Source: Pseudomonas entomophila (GTDB lineage: Bacteria; Pseudomonadota; Gammaproteobacteria; Pseudomonadales; Pseudomonadaceae). Taken from it: a DNA stretch of 64,000 nucleotides. Under the pieces are notes generated by a model that saw only the letters and a program-made list of their open reading frames with translations, ran no database searches and was not told where the DNA came from. Below are positions 49,291-59,841 of the stretch, in pieces. Every line of letters starts with the position of its first letter. Position 1 is the first letter of the stretch. Where the stretch lies: contig NZ_JARPQB010000009.1 of the NCBI RefSeq assembly GCF_029478665.1, positions 1 to 64,000 on the forward strand, given 5' to 3'. The position numbers were made by a program, and so were the translations under genes.

Positions 49291-51231
49291 TCACACGCGA
49301 AAGTGCCCCACCATCCCCTTCAGGTCATCCCCCAGCCGGGCCAGTTCGACACTTGACCGGGCGTTGTCCTCCATGGCCAACGCCGCCTGATCGGCACTGC
49401 CACGAATCTGCGTGACACTGCGGCTGATCTCCTCGGCCACCGAGCTCTGCTGCTCGGCCGCCGCGGCGATCTGCTGGTTCATCTGCTGGATCAGCGACAC
49501 CGCCGCGGCAATGCTGCCCAGGGCACTTTCGGTCTGTAACGCATCGGCCACCGCCAGGCGCACCAGCTCGGTGCTGCCGCGAATCTGCGCCACCGACTGC
49601 TGGGCATTGCCGCGCAGGCTGGCGACCAGGCGCTCGATTTCTTCGGTGGATTGCTGGGTGCGCCGGGCCAATGCCCGCACCTCATCGGCCACCACGGCAA
49701 AGCCACGCCCCTGCTCTCCCGCCCTGGCTGCCTCGATGGCGGCATTGAGCGCCAGCAGGTTGGTCTGCTCGGCGACGCTCTTGATCACCTCCAGCACACC
49801 ACCGATGGTGTGGATCTCGGCACTGAGGCTGTCGATGCCGTTGCTGGCCGTTTCAGCCGCCGTTGCCAACTGCTCGATACGCTGCATGCTCTGGCGCACC
49901 ACCTGCTGCCCCGAGCCAACCTTGTCGTCGGCGGCCTGCGCGGCTTGCGCCGCTTGCTCGGCATTGCGCGCCACATCGTGCACCGTGGCGGTCATCTGCT
50001 GCATGGCGGTGGCCACCTGCTCGGTTTCGTCCTTCTGGCTGCCGACCTCGCGGTTGGTCTGCTCGGTGACCGCCGACAATGCCTGCGCGCTGCCGGCCAG
50101 TTGTTCGATCCCCTGCTGCAAGCCACTCACCACGCCAGACAAGCCTTCAGCCATCTGCTGCATGGCCTGCAACAGTTGCCCCACTTCATCCTGGCGCGGC
50201 GGCTCCGCTTCGATGCCCAGCTCACCTGAGGCAATACTCCGGGCCCTGGCAATCACCCGCTTGAGCGGTGCGACCACGGCACGGGTGATCAACCAGGCGG
50301 CCAGCACCCCTACCAGCAATGCCAGGGCGGTGGCGGCCGCGATGGCCACGACGTTGCGCGCCAGCTCGCCCTGCATCGCCTGCTCCTGGGCCGCGTACGC
50401 CTGGTCGACCTGCGCCGTGGCCTGCTCGGCCCTGGCTTGCAACTGGGCCTTGATACCCCGCTCCTGGCTCAACAGGTCGGTGTACTCGTTGAGCTTCTCG
50501 GAAAAACTCGCGATATGCCCGGCCACTTCGCCGAGCACACCCTGGTAACCCGCGTCGCTGACTGCCCCCTTGAGCTGCTCGACCAGGCTTGCCGCCTCGA
50601 CCGTCTGGGCAATTCGCCCCTGGCCAGCCTCAACGCCCTTGCGGCTCTGGTCCAGGCGTACCCGGGCTTCGTCCATGGCCTGCAGCATCAACCGTGAGAC
50701 CTGCCCCACCTGGCCCGCCTGCTCGAGAAATTCAGACCCCTGCTGCCCCTGGGACTGCTTGAGGGTGTAGCTGCCGTCATCGGCCAGGCCCGCCTGAAGA
50801 ACATCGAGGTTGTTGGCGACGCTGGACACCGACCAACTGGCCATGTCCAGTGCCAGTTCCTTGGCCTGCACCACCTGGACGAACTGATCGAACACTTGGC
50901 CGTAGGCGGACAGGTCTGCTTGCGCAGACGCCAGTGCTGGCACGCCCTGGGCTCGCTCCAGCAGGCTTTTCAACCCGCCGCGCAAGGCCTCGGCCTCCTT
51001 GATGTCCGAACGCAAGGCGAACGCTTGCTCATGCTGGCGCAGCCTCGACAGCTCGGCGTTGAACTGTGCCATCAGCCGAAGCCCGTCGAAGCGCTGGCCG
51101 ATACTGGTCAGCGCGTACACGCCGATCACCGCCACCACCAGCGTCAACAACAAGACCAACGCGAAACCCAGGCCAAGCTTGCGGGCCATGCCCAGGTTGG
51201 CCAGTACACCGTGCCTGGTCGCCACCATCAC
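49291..51231 (-). CDS. Methyl-accepting chemotaxis protein with large helical sensor domain
   Basis: The 646-residue chemoreceptor has a first transmembrane helix at about residues 16-38, a periplasmic all-helical domain of about 250 residues, a second helix near 292-315 ([21 protein letters not shown]), a HAMP domain and the signalling hairpin with the invariant [20 protein letters not shown] tip. The length of the sensor domain fits the helical bimodular (HBM) class, which in P. putida McpS binds TCA-cycle acids. The ligand here is unknown. A second ATG lies one codon after the first. Confidence 0.93.
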   Translation of the reverse strand: MMVATRHGVLANLGMARKLGLGFALVLLLTLVVAVIGVYALTSIGQRFDGLRLMAQFNAELSRLRQHEQAFALRSDIKEAEALRGGLKSLLERAQGVPALASAQADLSAYGQVFDQFVQVVQAKELALDMASWSVSSVANNLDVLQAGLADDGSYTLKQSQGQQGSEFLEQAGQVGQVSRLMLQAMDEARVRLDQSRKGVEAGQGRIAQTVEAASLVEQLKGAVSDAGYQGVLGEVAGHIASFSEKLNEYTDLLSQERGIKAQLQARAEQATAQVDQAYAAQEQAMQGELARNVVAIAAATALALLVGVLAAWLITRAVVAPLKRVIARARSIASGELGIEAEPPRQDEVGQLLQAMQQMAEGLSGVVSGLQQGIEQLAGSAQALSAVTEQTNREVGSQKDETEQVATAMQQMTATVHDVARNAEQAAQAAQAADDKVGSGQQVVRQSMQRIEQLATAAETASNGIDSLSAEIHTIGGVLEVIKSVAEQTNLLALNAAIEAARAGEQGRGFAVVADEVRALARRTQQSTEEIERLVASLRGNAQQSVAQIRGSTELVRLAVADALQTESALGSIAAAVSLIQQMNQQIAAAAEQQSSVAEEISRSVTQIRGSADQAALAMEDNARSSVELARLGDDLKGMVGHFRV

Positions 51232-51344
51232 CGTTACTCCTCGCGTTGCCGGATTGTTCCGAACTGCAAGAGTGACAATGGCATCGACGCCCTCACAAGA
51301 GCCGAACGACGCAATGGTGTCAAATAGCTATGAACGTGTCGCTT

Positions 51345-52742
51345 TCAGATTGCTGAAGGTCGCCCGGCGTGCTGGAAGAAGGTCTGGGCGCGGACGTCCT
51401 GCCCATAGGCGACATTGATCCGTAGCCAGTCGCTTGCACGCCCTTGCGGATCGAAGGCACTGCCTGGGGTCAACAGCACGCCCTGCTCCAGCGCCAGTTG
51501 CTCCAGTTCGGCGAAGTCGCGCCCCGGCGAACGCGCCCAGACGAACATGCCGCCGCAAGGTTCGCAGAACACCTCCCAACCACAGGCCTCCAACTGCCCA
51601 AGTGCTTTCGCCATGTGCTGCCCAAGGCGCACGCGCAGGCGTTGCACACTCTTGCGGTAGCTGCCATTGGCAAGCATCTGCCCGACCACCTGCTCGGCGA
51701 AGCGCGAGGTACCGATGCCACTGACCATCTTCAGCTCGGCCAGGCGAGCCACCAGCGCCTCGTCGGCCACCACATAACCGACGCGCAACGAACAGCTGAG
51801 GGTCTTGGAAAAACTGCCCACGTAGATAACCCGCTGATCACTGTCGAGGGTCGCCAGGCGCGTCGCCGCGCCATCCTGAAAGTCGGCGTACAGATCATCC
51901 TCGATGATCCGTACATCATGCTCGCGTGCCAGTTCCAGCAGGCGATAGGCCACCTTGGGCGTCAGGCTGGAACCGGTGGGGTTCTGGTACAGACTGTTGG
52001 TGAACAGGCACTGTGGCCGGTGCTCGGCCAGCAGGCGCTCGAGCGCCGCCAGGTCAGGCCCGGTGGCCGTGCGCGGAACTTCGAGCATGTTGACCTGATG
52101 CCGACGCAACAGGTTGTACAGGTTGTAATAGCCGGGACGCTCCACCAGCACGGTATCACCGGGTGCCAACAGGGTGCGCACCAGCAGGTCGAGGGCATGG
52201 CTGGCCCCCTGGGTGGTCAGGATACGCTCAGGTGAAGCCACAATGTCGAGCTTCGCCAAGCCTTTGTGCAACTGCAGGCGCAGGCTGGCCAGCCCCAACG
52301 GCGGACAGTAGTCGAACAAGGCCTCTGGCGCGCCACGGCTTACCTGGCGCACCGCCTGGGCCAGTTCAGCCTCGGCGCGCCAGGCCACCGGCAGCCAGCC
52401 ACACCCCAGCTTGAGCAACTCGTCGTGCCCTTCACGAAACTGCCGCCAACTACCGTCGATGCCCTCGCCCCAGGCCACACCCACATCAGCCTGCAATCCC
52501 GGCTTGCGCTCGGCCACGAAAAAGCCGGTTCCGTGGCGCGCTTCCAGCCAGCCGCTGGCGACCAGCCGATCGTAAGCCTCGATCACACAGGACGCGCTCA
52601 CCGCGTGATCCCGCGCCAAGGCACGGATCGAGGGTAGACGCGCGCCGGGACGCAGACGCTGCTGCTCGATCCATGCCCGCAATTGCTCGGTCAGTTGCTG
52701 GACCAACGGCGTAGGGTGAAGACGGTCGAGTTCGAGGCGCAT
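51345..52742 (-). CDS. MocR-type GntR regulator with aminotransferase-like domain
   Basis: The 465-residue regulator has an N-terminal GntR winged helix (residues 10-75; LPSIRALARDHAVSASCVIEAY) joined to a fold-type I aminotransferase domain. The PLP lysine is in YVGSFSKTLSCSLRVGY near residue 307. MocR proteins bind PLP adducts and usually control the adjacent gene. It is divergent from the MFS transporter gene 74 bases away, the usual arrangement for an amino-compound exporter or a PLP-related target. Confidence 0.93.
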   Translation of the reverse strand: MRLELDRLHPTPLVQQLTEQLRAWIEQQRLRPGARLPSIRALARDHAVSASCVIEAYDRLVASGWLEARHGTGFFVAERKPGLQADVGVAWGEGIDGSWRQFREGHDELLKLGCGWLPVAWRAEAELAQAVRQVSRGAPEALFDYCPPLGLASLRLQLHKGLAKLDIVASPERILTTQGASHALDLLVRTLLAPGDTVLVERPGYYNLYNLLRRHQVNMLEVPRTATGPDLAALERLLAEHRPQCLFTNSLYQNPTGSSLTPKVAYRLLELAREHDVRIIEDDLYADFQDGAATRLATLDSDQRVIYVGSFSKTLSCSLRVGYVVADEALVARLAELKMVSGIGTSRFAEQVVGQMLANGSYRKSVQRLRVRLGQHMAKALGQLEACGWEVFCEPCGGMFVWARSPGRDFAELEQLALEQGVLLTPGSAFDPQGRASDWLRINVAYGQDVRAQTFFQHAGRPSAI

Positions 52743-52816
52743 GGCAAGTGTTCGCTATTTTCAGGCAAACAGTTAATCACAAATGCCCCTGTCGTGTACC
52801 TTGTCGAGGACAGGCC

Positions 52817-54019
52817 ATGACCTCGAAGCTGCATCGGACACTCCCCCAACGGATGCTTGCGATGCCCTCTCGTCATGCCCCGGCCTTGCTGGCCTTTGCC
52901 CTGTGCCTGATCACCCTCGCGGTGAACCTTCAGGCCCCCCTGTATATCGCCTACGCCGACTTGTCCGGACGAGGCGCGGCCGCCACCGCCGTGGCCTTTT
53001 CCGGCTATGTGCTCGGCGTGCTGCCGGTTTTACTGGCCCTCGGCGGCCTCGCCGACCGGGTCGGCCGACGCCCGCTGATTCTCGCGGCCCTGGGGCTGTC
53101 GATGCTTGCCACCCTGATCATGCTGCTGGCACCCGGCCTGGAAGCCTTGGCCGTGGCGCGCCTGTTCCTGGGGCTGGGCACCGGCCTGGCCTCGGCCACG
53201 GCCACCGCCTACATGGGCGAACTGATGGCGCCCGAGCTCGGCAGCCGCGCGGCCAACTGGGTCACTGCCAGCACATCCCTGGGCTTCGGCCTGGGCGCGG
53301 CACTGACCAGCCTGTTCCTGTTGCGCGGTCCCACACTCACGCCTGGCAGCTTCCACCTGCAACTGGCACTGGCTGCAATTGCCCTGCTACTGGTCTGGCG
53401 CCTGCCTGACCCTCGCCCGGTGCGGCGCGGTGCCATGTTGCGTCTGCCTTTCTATCCCCCAGGGAGCCTGGCCTATGGCTTTGCGATTCTGCTGGCCTGG
53501 GCCTGTGTCGGCCTGGTCATCGCGCTGCTGCCGGGTATCCTGCGTGCGCATGGCTTGAGCGCCTGGTCTGGCTTCTCGACGTTCTGCGTGATCAGCTGCG
53601 GCCTGTTGTTCCAGCCCATCGCCCGCCGCCTTTCCAGCACTCGAGCGACGTTGTTGGGGTTGTTGATCCTGCCGTGCAGCTATGGGTTGCTAGCCTGGGC
53701 CGCAGCAAGCGGCAACCTGGCCGGCGTGTTGATAGGTGCGATCACCGCCAGCAGTGCTTGCTACGGTTTCATCTACCTGGGTGGACTGGCTGCGGTGAAT
53801 CAACTGGCAGGCCAGGAGAAGACCCGCGCCAGCGCCGGGTTCTTCCTGCTGGCCTACCTGGGCTTCAGCCTGCCGGTGATCCTCACGGGCCTGCTAAGCG
53901 ACCACCTGGGGGCCAACAGCGCGTTGCTACTATTTGGCATTGGCCTGGTAAGCGGCTGCCTGCTGGTTGCCCTGCAACTCCAAAAAAGCTTGCGCATGCC
54001 ACGGCAGCAGCAGGCCTGA
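52817..54019 (+). CDS. MFS transporter
   Basis: The 400-residue protein has twelve predicted helices with motif A as GGLADRVGRRPLILAALG between helices 2 and 3 and GTGLASATATAYMGEL in helix 4-5. I chose the ATG at 52817 because GAGGACAGG precedes it; the frame is open to 52748 without a site. The divergent MocR regulator is its likely controller. Substrate unknown, possibly an amino compound given the MocR partner. It ends two bases before the convergent SDR stop. Confidence 0.9.
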   Translation: MTSKLHRTLPQRMLAMPSRHAPALLAFALCLITLAVNLQAPLYIAYADLSGRGAAATAVAFSGYVLGVLPVLLALGGLADRVGRRPLILAALGLSMLATLIMLLAPGLEALAVARLFLGLGTGLASATATAYMGELMAPELGSRAANWVTASTSLGFGLGAALTSLFLLRGPTLTPGSFHLQLALAAIALLLVWRLPDPRPVRRGAMLRLPFYPPGSLAYGFAILLAWACVGLVIALLPGILRAHGLSAWSGFSTFCVISCGLLFQPIARRLSSTRATLLGLLILPCSYGLLAWAAASGNLAGVLIGAITASSACYGFIYLGGLAAVNQLAGQEKTRASAGFFLLAYLGFSLPVILTGLLSDHLGANSALLLFGIGLVSGCLLVALQLQKSLRMPRQQQA

Positions 54020-54021
54020 AC

Positions 54022-54783
<762 letters not shown>

Positions 54784-54960
54784 CATTGGCTCCTTCTGGG
54801 AACTGGATTCGAGCCTGAGTCTAGTCAGCCTGCCGAGCGGCTGGGCAGCATCATCAGGGCTACGGTTGGACTACTATCGTTCGCGGTGATCTTGCGTGAC
54901 GCAGGACAGGATCGGAGTCGATCATCCTACCTCGACTACCCCACTTCAGGAGATTTCGCC

Positions 54961-55962
54961 ATGTCCACCAGCAACCGCCGTTTCCTCCTTGCCAAACGCC
55001 CGGTCGGCGCCGTGCGTCGCGAAGACTTCACCTACGAGGAGGTGGCCACCAAGCAACCCGACGAAAACGAGGTGCTGGTCAAGAACCTTTACTTGTCACT
55101 GGACCCCGCGATGCGTGGCTGGATGAACGAGGGCAAGTCCTACATTGCGCCTGTGGCCCTTGGTCAGGTGATGCGTGCCTTGGGGGTCGGCGAGGTGATC
55201 GCCTCCAGGCATCCGGACTTCAAGGCCGGCGATCATGTGAACGGAGCACTTGGCGTGCAGGACTACTACACCGGTGCGCCACAGGGCCTGTACAAGATAG
55301 ACCCCAAGCTCGCCCCGCTACCCCGCTATCTTTCAGCCTTGGGCATGACCGGCATGACCGCTTACTTCGCCCTGCTCGATGTCGGCCAGCCCAAGGCTGG
55401 CGAGACGGTGGTGATCTCGGGCGCCGCCGGCGCGGTCGGCAGTATTGCCGGGCAAATCGCCAAGCTGAAGGGTTGCCGGGTGATCGGGATTGCCGGCGGT
55501 GCGCAGAAGTGCCAATACCTCAAGGATGAACTGGGCTTCGACGGTGTCATCGACTACAAGGCCGAAGACGTATTGGCCGGCCTCAAGCGCGAATGCCCCA
55601 ATGGCGTGGATGTGTACTTCGACAACGTCGGCGGTGACATTCTGGATGCCGTGCTCTCGCGCCTCAATTTCAAGGCCCGGGTAGTGATCTGCGGCGCAAT
55701 CAGCCAGTACAACAACAAGGAGGCGGTGAAGGGGCCGGCAAACTACCTGTCGCTTCTGGTGAACCGTGCGCGCATGGAAGGTTTCGTGGTCATGGACTAC
55801 GTCAAGGAGTATGGCAAGGCGGCGCAGGAGATGGCCGAATGGCTGGCCAGCGGCAAGGTCAAGAGCAAGGAGGACGTGGTGCAGGGGCTGGAGACCTTCC
55901 CGGAAACCTTGCTCAAGCTGTTCAGCGGGGAGAATTTCGGCAAGTTGGTGCTGAAGGTCTGA
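54961..55962 (+). CDS. NADP-dependent zinc-independent oxidoreductase (CurA/LTB4 dehydrogenase-like)
   Basis: The 333-residue enzyme belongs to the medium-chain reductases related to leukotriene B4 12-hydroxydehydrogenase and CurA, which reduce the double bond of enones with NADPH. Visible are LSLDPAMRGWM near residue 47, GMTGMTAYFAL near 128 and the nucleotide loop GAAGAVGSIAGQIAK near 155. Zinc ligands are absent, as in this family. A CAGGAG site precedes the ATG at 54961. A frame open far upstream is not used. Confidence 0.92.
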   Translation: MSTSNRRFLLAKRPVGAVRREDFTYEEVATKQPDENEVLVKNLYLSLDPAMRGWMNEGKSYIAPVALGQVMRALGVGEVIASRHPDFKAGDHVNGALGVQDYYTGAPQGLYKIDPKLAPLPRYLSALGMTGMTAYFALLDVGQPKAGETVVISGAAGAVGSIAGQIAKLKGCRVIGIAGGAQKCQYLKDELGFDGVIDYKAEDVLAGLKRECPNGVDVYFDNVGGDILDAVLSRLNFKARVVICGAISQYNNKEAVKGPANYLSLLVNRARMEGFVVMDYVKEYGKAAQEMAEWLASGKVKSKEDVVQGLETFPETLLKLFSGENFGKLVLKV

Positions 55963-55990
55963 GGGCTTCGGGGCTGCGCTGTCGCGCAGT

Positions 55991-56078
55991 CTGTAGGAGC
56001 GGCTTTAGCCGCGATGCAGGCAACAGGGTGTCTGACACCCGCTTCGCGGGTGATCGCGGCTAAAGCCGCTCCTACAGG
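55991..56078. repeat. Inverted REP pair, GCGGCTTTAGCCGC type
   Basis: Matched arms (TGTAGGAGCGGCTTTAGCCG and its complement) flank a CCCGCTTCGCGGG core, between the oxidoreductase and the convergent pyrF. Confidence 0.92.
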
Positions 56079-56147
56079 GCTCATAACAAATCAATGGGTT
56101 CTGTTTTGCCCCGCGATGGGCCGCAACGCGGCCCTGGCCCTTACAGA

Positions 56148-56849
56148 TCAGCCGCGGATCTCGGCCACCACGGCAGCCAAAGCCTTGGCCGGATCCGCCG
56201 CCTGGCTGATCGGACGCCCGATCACCAGGTAGTCAGACCCCGCATCCAGCGCCTGGCGCGGAGTCAAGATCCGACGCTGATCGTCCTGGGCACTGCCCGC
56301 CGGGCGAATCCCCGGAGTGACCAGTTGCAGTGACGGATGAGCCGCTTTCAATGCGGGCGCCTCCAGTGCCGAACACACCAGGCCATCCATACCGGCTTTT
56401 TGCGCCAACGCCGCCAGACGCAGCACCTGCTCCTGCGGATCGACGTCCAGGCCAATGCCAGCCAGGTCCTCGCGCTCCATGCTGGTCAGCACGGTCACAC
56501 CGATCAACAGTGGCTGCGGACCACTACGCTTGGCCAACTCCTCTCGGCAAGCTGACATCATGCGCAGGCCACCGGAACAGTGCACGTTGACCATCCACAC
56601 GCCCATCTCGGCCGCCGCCTTGACCGCCATGGCGGTGGTGTTGGGGATGTCGTGGAACTTGAGATCGAGAAACACTTCGAAGCCCTTGGCGCAAAGGGTC
56701 TCGACAATCCCCGAAGCACTGCTGGTGAACAGCTCCTTGCCGACCTTTACCCGGCACAGCGCCGGATCGAGCTGGTCAGCCAACTTCAGGGCGGCGTCAC
56801 GGGTGGGGAAATCCAGGGCGACGATAAGGGGCGTCTGGCAGGCGGACAT
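56148..56849 (-). CDS. pyrF: Orotidine 5'-phosphate decarboxylase
   Basis: PyrF makes UMP from OMP, the last step of pyrimidine synthesis. The 233-residue length is normal. The active-site signature appears as [13 protein letters not shown] (Asp and Lys network) near residue 60, with an earlier VALDFPT start, and the phosphate-binding TPGIRP and YLVIGRPIS segments at the C-terminal end. It begins [13 protein letters not shown] and stands alone. Confidence 0.96.
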   Translation of the reverse strand: MSACQTPLIVALDFPTRDAALKLADQLDPALCRVKVGKELFTSSASGIVETLCAKGFEVFLDLKFHDIPNTTAMAVKAAAEMGVWMVNVHCSGGLRMMSACREELAKRSGPQPLLIGVTVLTSMEREDLAGIGLDVDPQEQVLRLAALAQKAGMDGLVCSALEAPALKAAHPSLQLVTPGIRPAGSAQDDQRRILTPRQALDAGSDYLVIGRPISQAADPAKALAAVVAEIRG

Positions 56850-56931
56850 GGGCAGGGTCTCTTGGCAAGTCTTGAACGGCGCGCATTGTAAACGAAGTGG
56901 TGAGCGCTTTGGGGGCCGCGAGTCGGTCTAA

Positions 56932-56960
56932 TTGGCTCCGTTGAACGCCCCGCCTATAAT
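56932..56960 (+). promoter_or_regulatory. Sigma-70 promoter of the DUF2897 gene
   Basis: TTGGCT, a 17-base spacer and a perfect TATAAT. The predicted start leaves a leader of about 65 bases before the ATG at 57031. Confidence 0.82.
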
Positions 56961-57030
56961 TGAACCAATGAGAAACCTGTTCGCTCCAACCTGTATTAGG
57001 TAGCACTCGAACCAACAAAGGAGCATGACA

Positions 57031-57198
57031 ATGCCTTGGTATGCCTGGCTTATACTCGCCATAGCGCTCGGCTCCATCGTAGGTGGGCTGTTGATGCTGC
57101 GCGACACCGCGAAGAAGCTGCCGTTGACCGAAGAACAACTGCAGAAAATCCATCAACGCAACGCGGAAATGGATGCCAAGGAAGCAAAGGACCGCTGA
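57031..57198 (+). CDS. DUF2897-family small membrane protein
   Basis: The 55-residue protein has one N-terminal hydrophobic helix (WYAWLILAIALGSIVGGLLML) and a charged cytoplasmic tail (AKKLPLTEEQLQKIHQRNAE), the pattern of DUF2897. An AAAGGAG site lies nine bases before the ATG and a near-consensus promoter drives it. Function unknown. Confidence 0.88.
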   Translation: MPWYAWLILAIALGSIVGGLLMLRDTAKKLPLTEEQLQKIHQRNAEMDAKEAKDR

Positions 57199-57247
57199 AC
57201 AACATAACGGAGGCCGAGCATTCGAAAATGCCCGACCACCCCTTGGC

Positions 57248-57580
57248 TTATTCCAGTATCAACTTGTCACGGTTGCGCTCCAACAGCGAATTGCCAATTC
57301 CCTTGATTTCGAGCAGTTCGTCGACCGAAGTAAATGGTCCATTGGCCTCCCTGTAGGCCACGATCGCCTCGGCCTTCGCCTTGCCGATACCCTCAAGGGC
57401 CTGCTGAAGAGACGGCGCATCGGCACTGTTGATGTTTATCTTCAAGGCCGGAGCAGTCAACGATGAGGTGGTAATGGGCATAACCTCGGGGATACCGGAA
57501 GACGAGGGCGCCGCACTGAGGGGCAAGGATAGGCCTGCAAGAAGCGGAAGTAACAGAAGAGAGAAAGTGGTATTGCGCAT
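57248..57580 (-). CDS. ComEA-family helix-hairpin-helix protein
   Basis: The 110-residue precursor has a signal peptide (LLLLPLLAGLSLPLSAA) and a ComEA-type helix-hairpin-helix domain: INSADAPSLQQALEGIGKAKAEAI then FTSVDELLEIKGIG. ComEA proteins bind DNA in the periplasm during natural transformation; short stand-alone forms are common in pseudomonads and may bind DNA nonspecifically. I chose the ATG at 57580. Location between DUF2897 and wbpM is typical of this chromosomal region. Confidence 0.92.
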   Translation of the reverse strand: MRNTTFSLLLLPLLAGLSLPLSAAPSSSGIPEVMPITTSSLTAPALKININSADAPSLQQALEGIGKAKAEAIVAYREANGPFTSVDELLEIKGIGNSLLERNRDKLILE

Positions 57581-57766
57581 TTGGACACTCCTGTGAGTCG
57601 AGGATTGCGAGGCAGCATCTCCATGGCTGCCTAGGCAAAAGTAACGGCTCGAACAGTGTCGTGAAAGCGCTTGCGCAAAGCGAATAGTTACCAAATTGAA
57701 CAGCTGACAGCACAATGACTGCCAGCTGTAAGCCACTTCTTGCAGCCCTACCGGAAACGCCGCCGT

Positions 57767-59761
57767 TCAGACATCCTGACGGCGTTGCTGATAGACCCAG
57801 TCAACAATCTCGCCTTCTGGTGAGTAACCACTGACCATACCCCGCAGCAGCTGTCGGACAGACTGGAAGTCCTCCGTATCCACGGCGACCACCAGAGCCG
57901 AGAGCTGCTCTTTCAATACATCCCAGCTCAGGTAATCCTCGTTCGCCGTCATGATCATCCGATGCGGGGTGGGCGATACGTTATCGCCGATCAGGAGCTC
58001 TTCGTACAGTTTCTCGCCTGGACGCAACCCCGAGAACTCGATGGCAATATCTCCATGGGGGTTTTTTTCCGACCTGACACTCAAACCGGAAAGATGCACC
58101 ATCTTTTCCGCCAGCGCGGCGATCTTTACAGGTTCCCCCATGTCCAGGACGAATACATCCCCCCCCTGGCCCATGGACCCAGCCTGTATGACCAACTGGG
58201 CCGCCTCGGGAATGGTCATGAAGTAGCGAGTGATCTTGGGGTGCGTGACCGTCAGCGGTCCCCCAGCCTTGATCTGCTTGTGGAAAAGCGGGATCACCGA
58301 GCCCGACGAACCCAGCACGTTACCGAATCGCACCATGGTGAAGCGGGTCTTGTTCACCCGGGCAATATTGCCGGCATCACCGAACAGGACGGGAGCGATT
58401 TCCTTGCTCAACGCTTGCAGGATCATTTCCGCGAGGCGTTTGGTGCTGCCCATGACATTGGTTGGGCGCACCGCCTTGTCGGTGGAAATCAGCACGAAGT
58501 TGGCGACATTCGCCTGCAACGCAGCTTGTGCCGTGTTCAATGTTCCAATCACATTGTTGAGCACGCCTTCGGCGATATTGTGCTCGACCATCGGCACATG
58601 CTTGTACGCCGCCGCGTGATACACCGTGTCCACGTGCCAGATGCTCATGGTGTCGAACAGGTGCCTCGGATTACGGATCGAACCCAGGAATGGCACAAGG
58701 CGCACCGAAAGCGACTCGCGCTGTATACGCTGCTCCAGTTCGCTGTGAATGCTATACAGGTTGAACTCGCTGTGTTCGAACAGTAGCAGCGTACGCGGCT
58801 GGAGCATCAGAATCTGCCGGCATAGCTCCGAGCCGATCGACCCCCCTGCCCCGGTGACCATGACGACCTTGCCGGTGATGCAGTGGGCCAGGAGATCCTG
58901 CTGCGCCGGGACCGCGTCGCGCCCCAGAAGGTCGGCAATATCCACTTCCTGGATATCGTCGACCTTGACGCGTCCACTGGCGAGGTCCATGACACTCGGC
59001 ACGCTGCGCACATGCAGCGGAAACTTCTCAAGCGCACCCAGGACTTCGCGACGGCGTGCACGCGTGGCCGATGGAATGGCAAGCAGCACTTCCTCCGCCC
59101 CGGTAATGTCGAGCATCCGCTGGATGTCCTTGCTGCGGAACACTTGCAGACCGGAGATCGCCCGATCGGCGATCGATTCATCATCATCGATGAAGGCGAC
59201 TGGACGCATCACCCGCCCCATGCGCAATGCCGCCAGCAGCTGGTTGCCGGCAGCCCCGGCCCCGTAGATCGCGACCTTGGGCAGACCGTTTTCACTGCTG
59301 GTAAAGGGCATGTGTTGCTTGGCAGCATACCAGTCGCCCAGGAAATACTGGCGCATCACCAGGCGCAGGCCACCGATCATCACCAGGCTCAGCCACCAGT
59401 AATTGAAGATGATCGAGCGCGGTACCACGGTGGTGTGGTTACTGTACCAGTACACGACCAGCGCCAGGATCAGGGCTGAGAGACTGACGGCCTTGAAAAT
59501 CATGATCAGGGCATCGTTACCGAAATAGCGCATGACCGCCCGATACATACCAAAACGAATGAAAATCGGAATGGCGACCAGCGCAGCCGAGGCGAACAAC
59601 CAAAGGTGCCCCTTGATCGGATTGTTCATTTCGTCGAAGCCAATGCGCACGACAAATGCCAGCCACAGCGCAAGCCAGACCAATACCAGGTCGGTAACGA
59701 CTTGTAGCGCGCGCTTGTAACGACGTGGCAGCGCGAGCATACGTTTTCTCAATCTATCCAT
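57767..59761 (-). CDS. wbpM: Nucleotide-sugar epimerase/dehydratase of the WbpM/CapD family
   Basis: WbpM-type enzymes make the UDP-4-keto-6-deoxy sugar needed for the first O-antigen residue (UDP-D-QuiNAc/FucNAc). The 664-residue protein has four hydrophobic helices in the first 130 residues, a first Rossmann region (YGAGAAGNQL) and a second, catalytic one beginning VMVTGAGGSIGSEL near residue 300. The catalytic site has the large-family YHAAAYKHVPMVE segment; STDKAVRPTNVMGSTKR follows near residue 425, with Met in place of the usual SDR Tyr as in WbpM. It is the last gene of the O-antigen operon. Confidence 0.95.
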   Translation of the reverse strand: MDRLRKRMLALPRRYKRALQVVTDLVLVWLALWLAFVVRIGFDEMNNPIKGHLWLFASAALVAIPIFIRFGMYRAVMRYFGNDALIMIFKAVSLSALILALVVYWYSNHTTVVPRSIIFNYWWLSLVMIGGLRLVMRQYFLGDWYAAKQHMPFTSSENGLPKVAIYGAGAAGNQLLAALRMGRVMRPVAFIDDDESIADRAISGLQVFRSKDIQRMLDITGAEEVLLAIPSATRARRREVLGALEKFPLHVRSVPSVMDLASGRVKVDDIQEVDIADLLGRDAVPAQQDLLAHCITGKVVMVTGAGGSIGSELCRQILMLQPRTLLLFEHSEFNLYSIHSELEQRIQRESLSVRLVPFLGSIRNPRHLFDTMSIWHVDTVYHAAAYKHVPMVEHNIAEGVLNNVIGTLNTAQAALQANVANFVLISTDKAVRPTNVMGSTKRLAEMILQALSKEIAPVLFGDAGNIARVNKTRFTMVRFGNVLGSSGSVIPLFHKQIKAGGPLTVTHPKITRYFMTIPEAAQLVIQAGSMGQGGDVFVLDMGEPVKIAALAEKMVHLSGLSVRSEKNPHGDIAIEFSGLRPGEKLYEELLIGDNVSPTPHRMIMTANEDYLSWDVLKEQLSALVVAVDTEDFQSVRQLLRGMVSGYSPEGEIVDWVYQQRRQDV

Positions 59762-59841
59762 ATCCCCTCTGTATTTCCTTCCTCATCACCTGAGCGCAGC
59801 CCTATTATTTTCGATTGCCTGTTGCCCAGCTTAACAGGTGA

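Noticed and set aside
57205..57240. Hairpin GCATTCGAAAATGC as terminator of the DUF2897 gene
   Set aside because: The stem is only five AT-rich pairs and no T tract follows.
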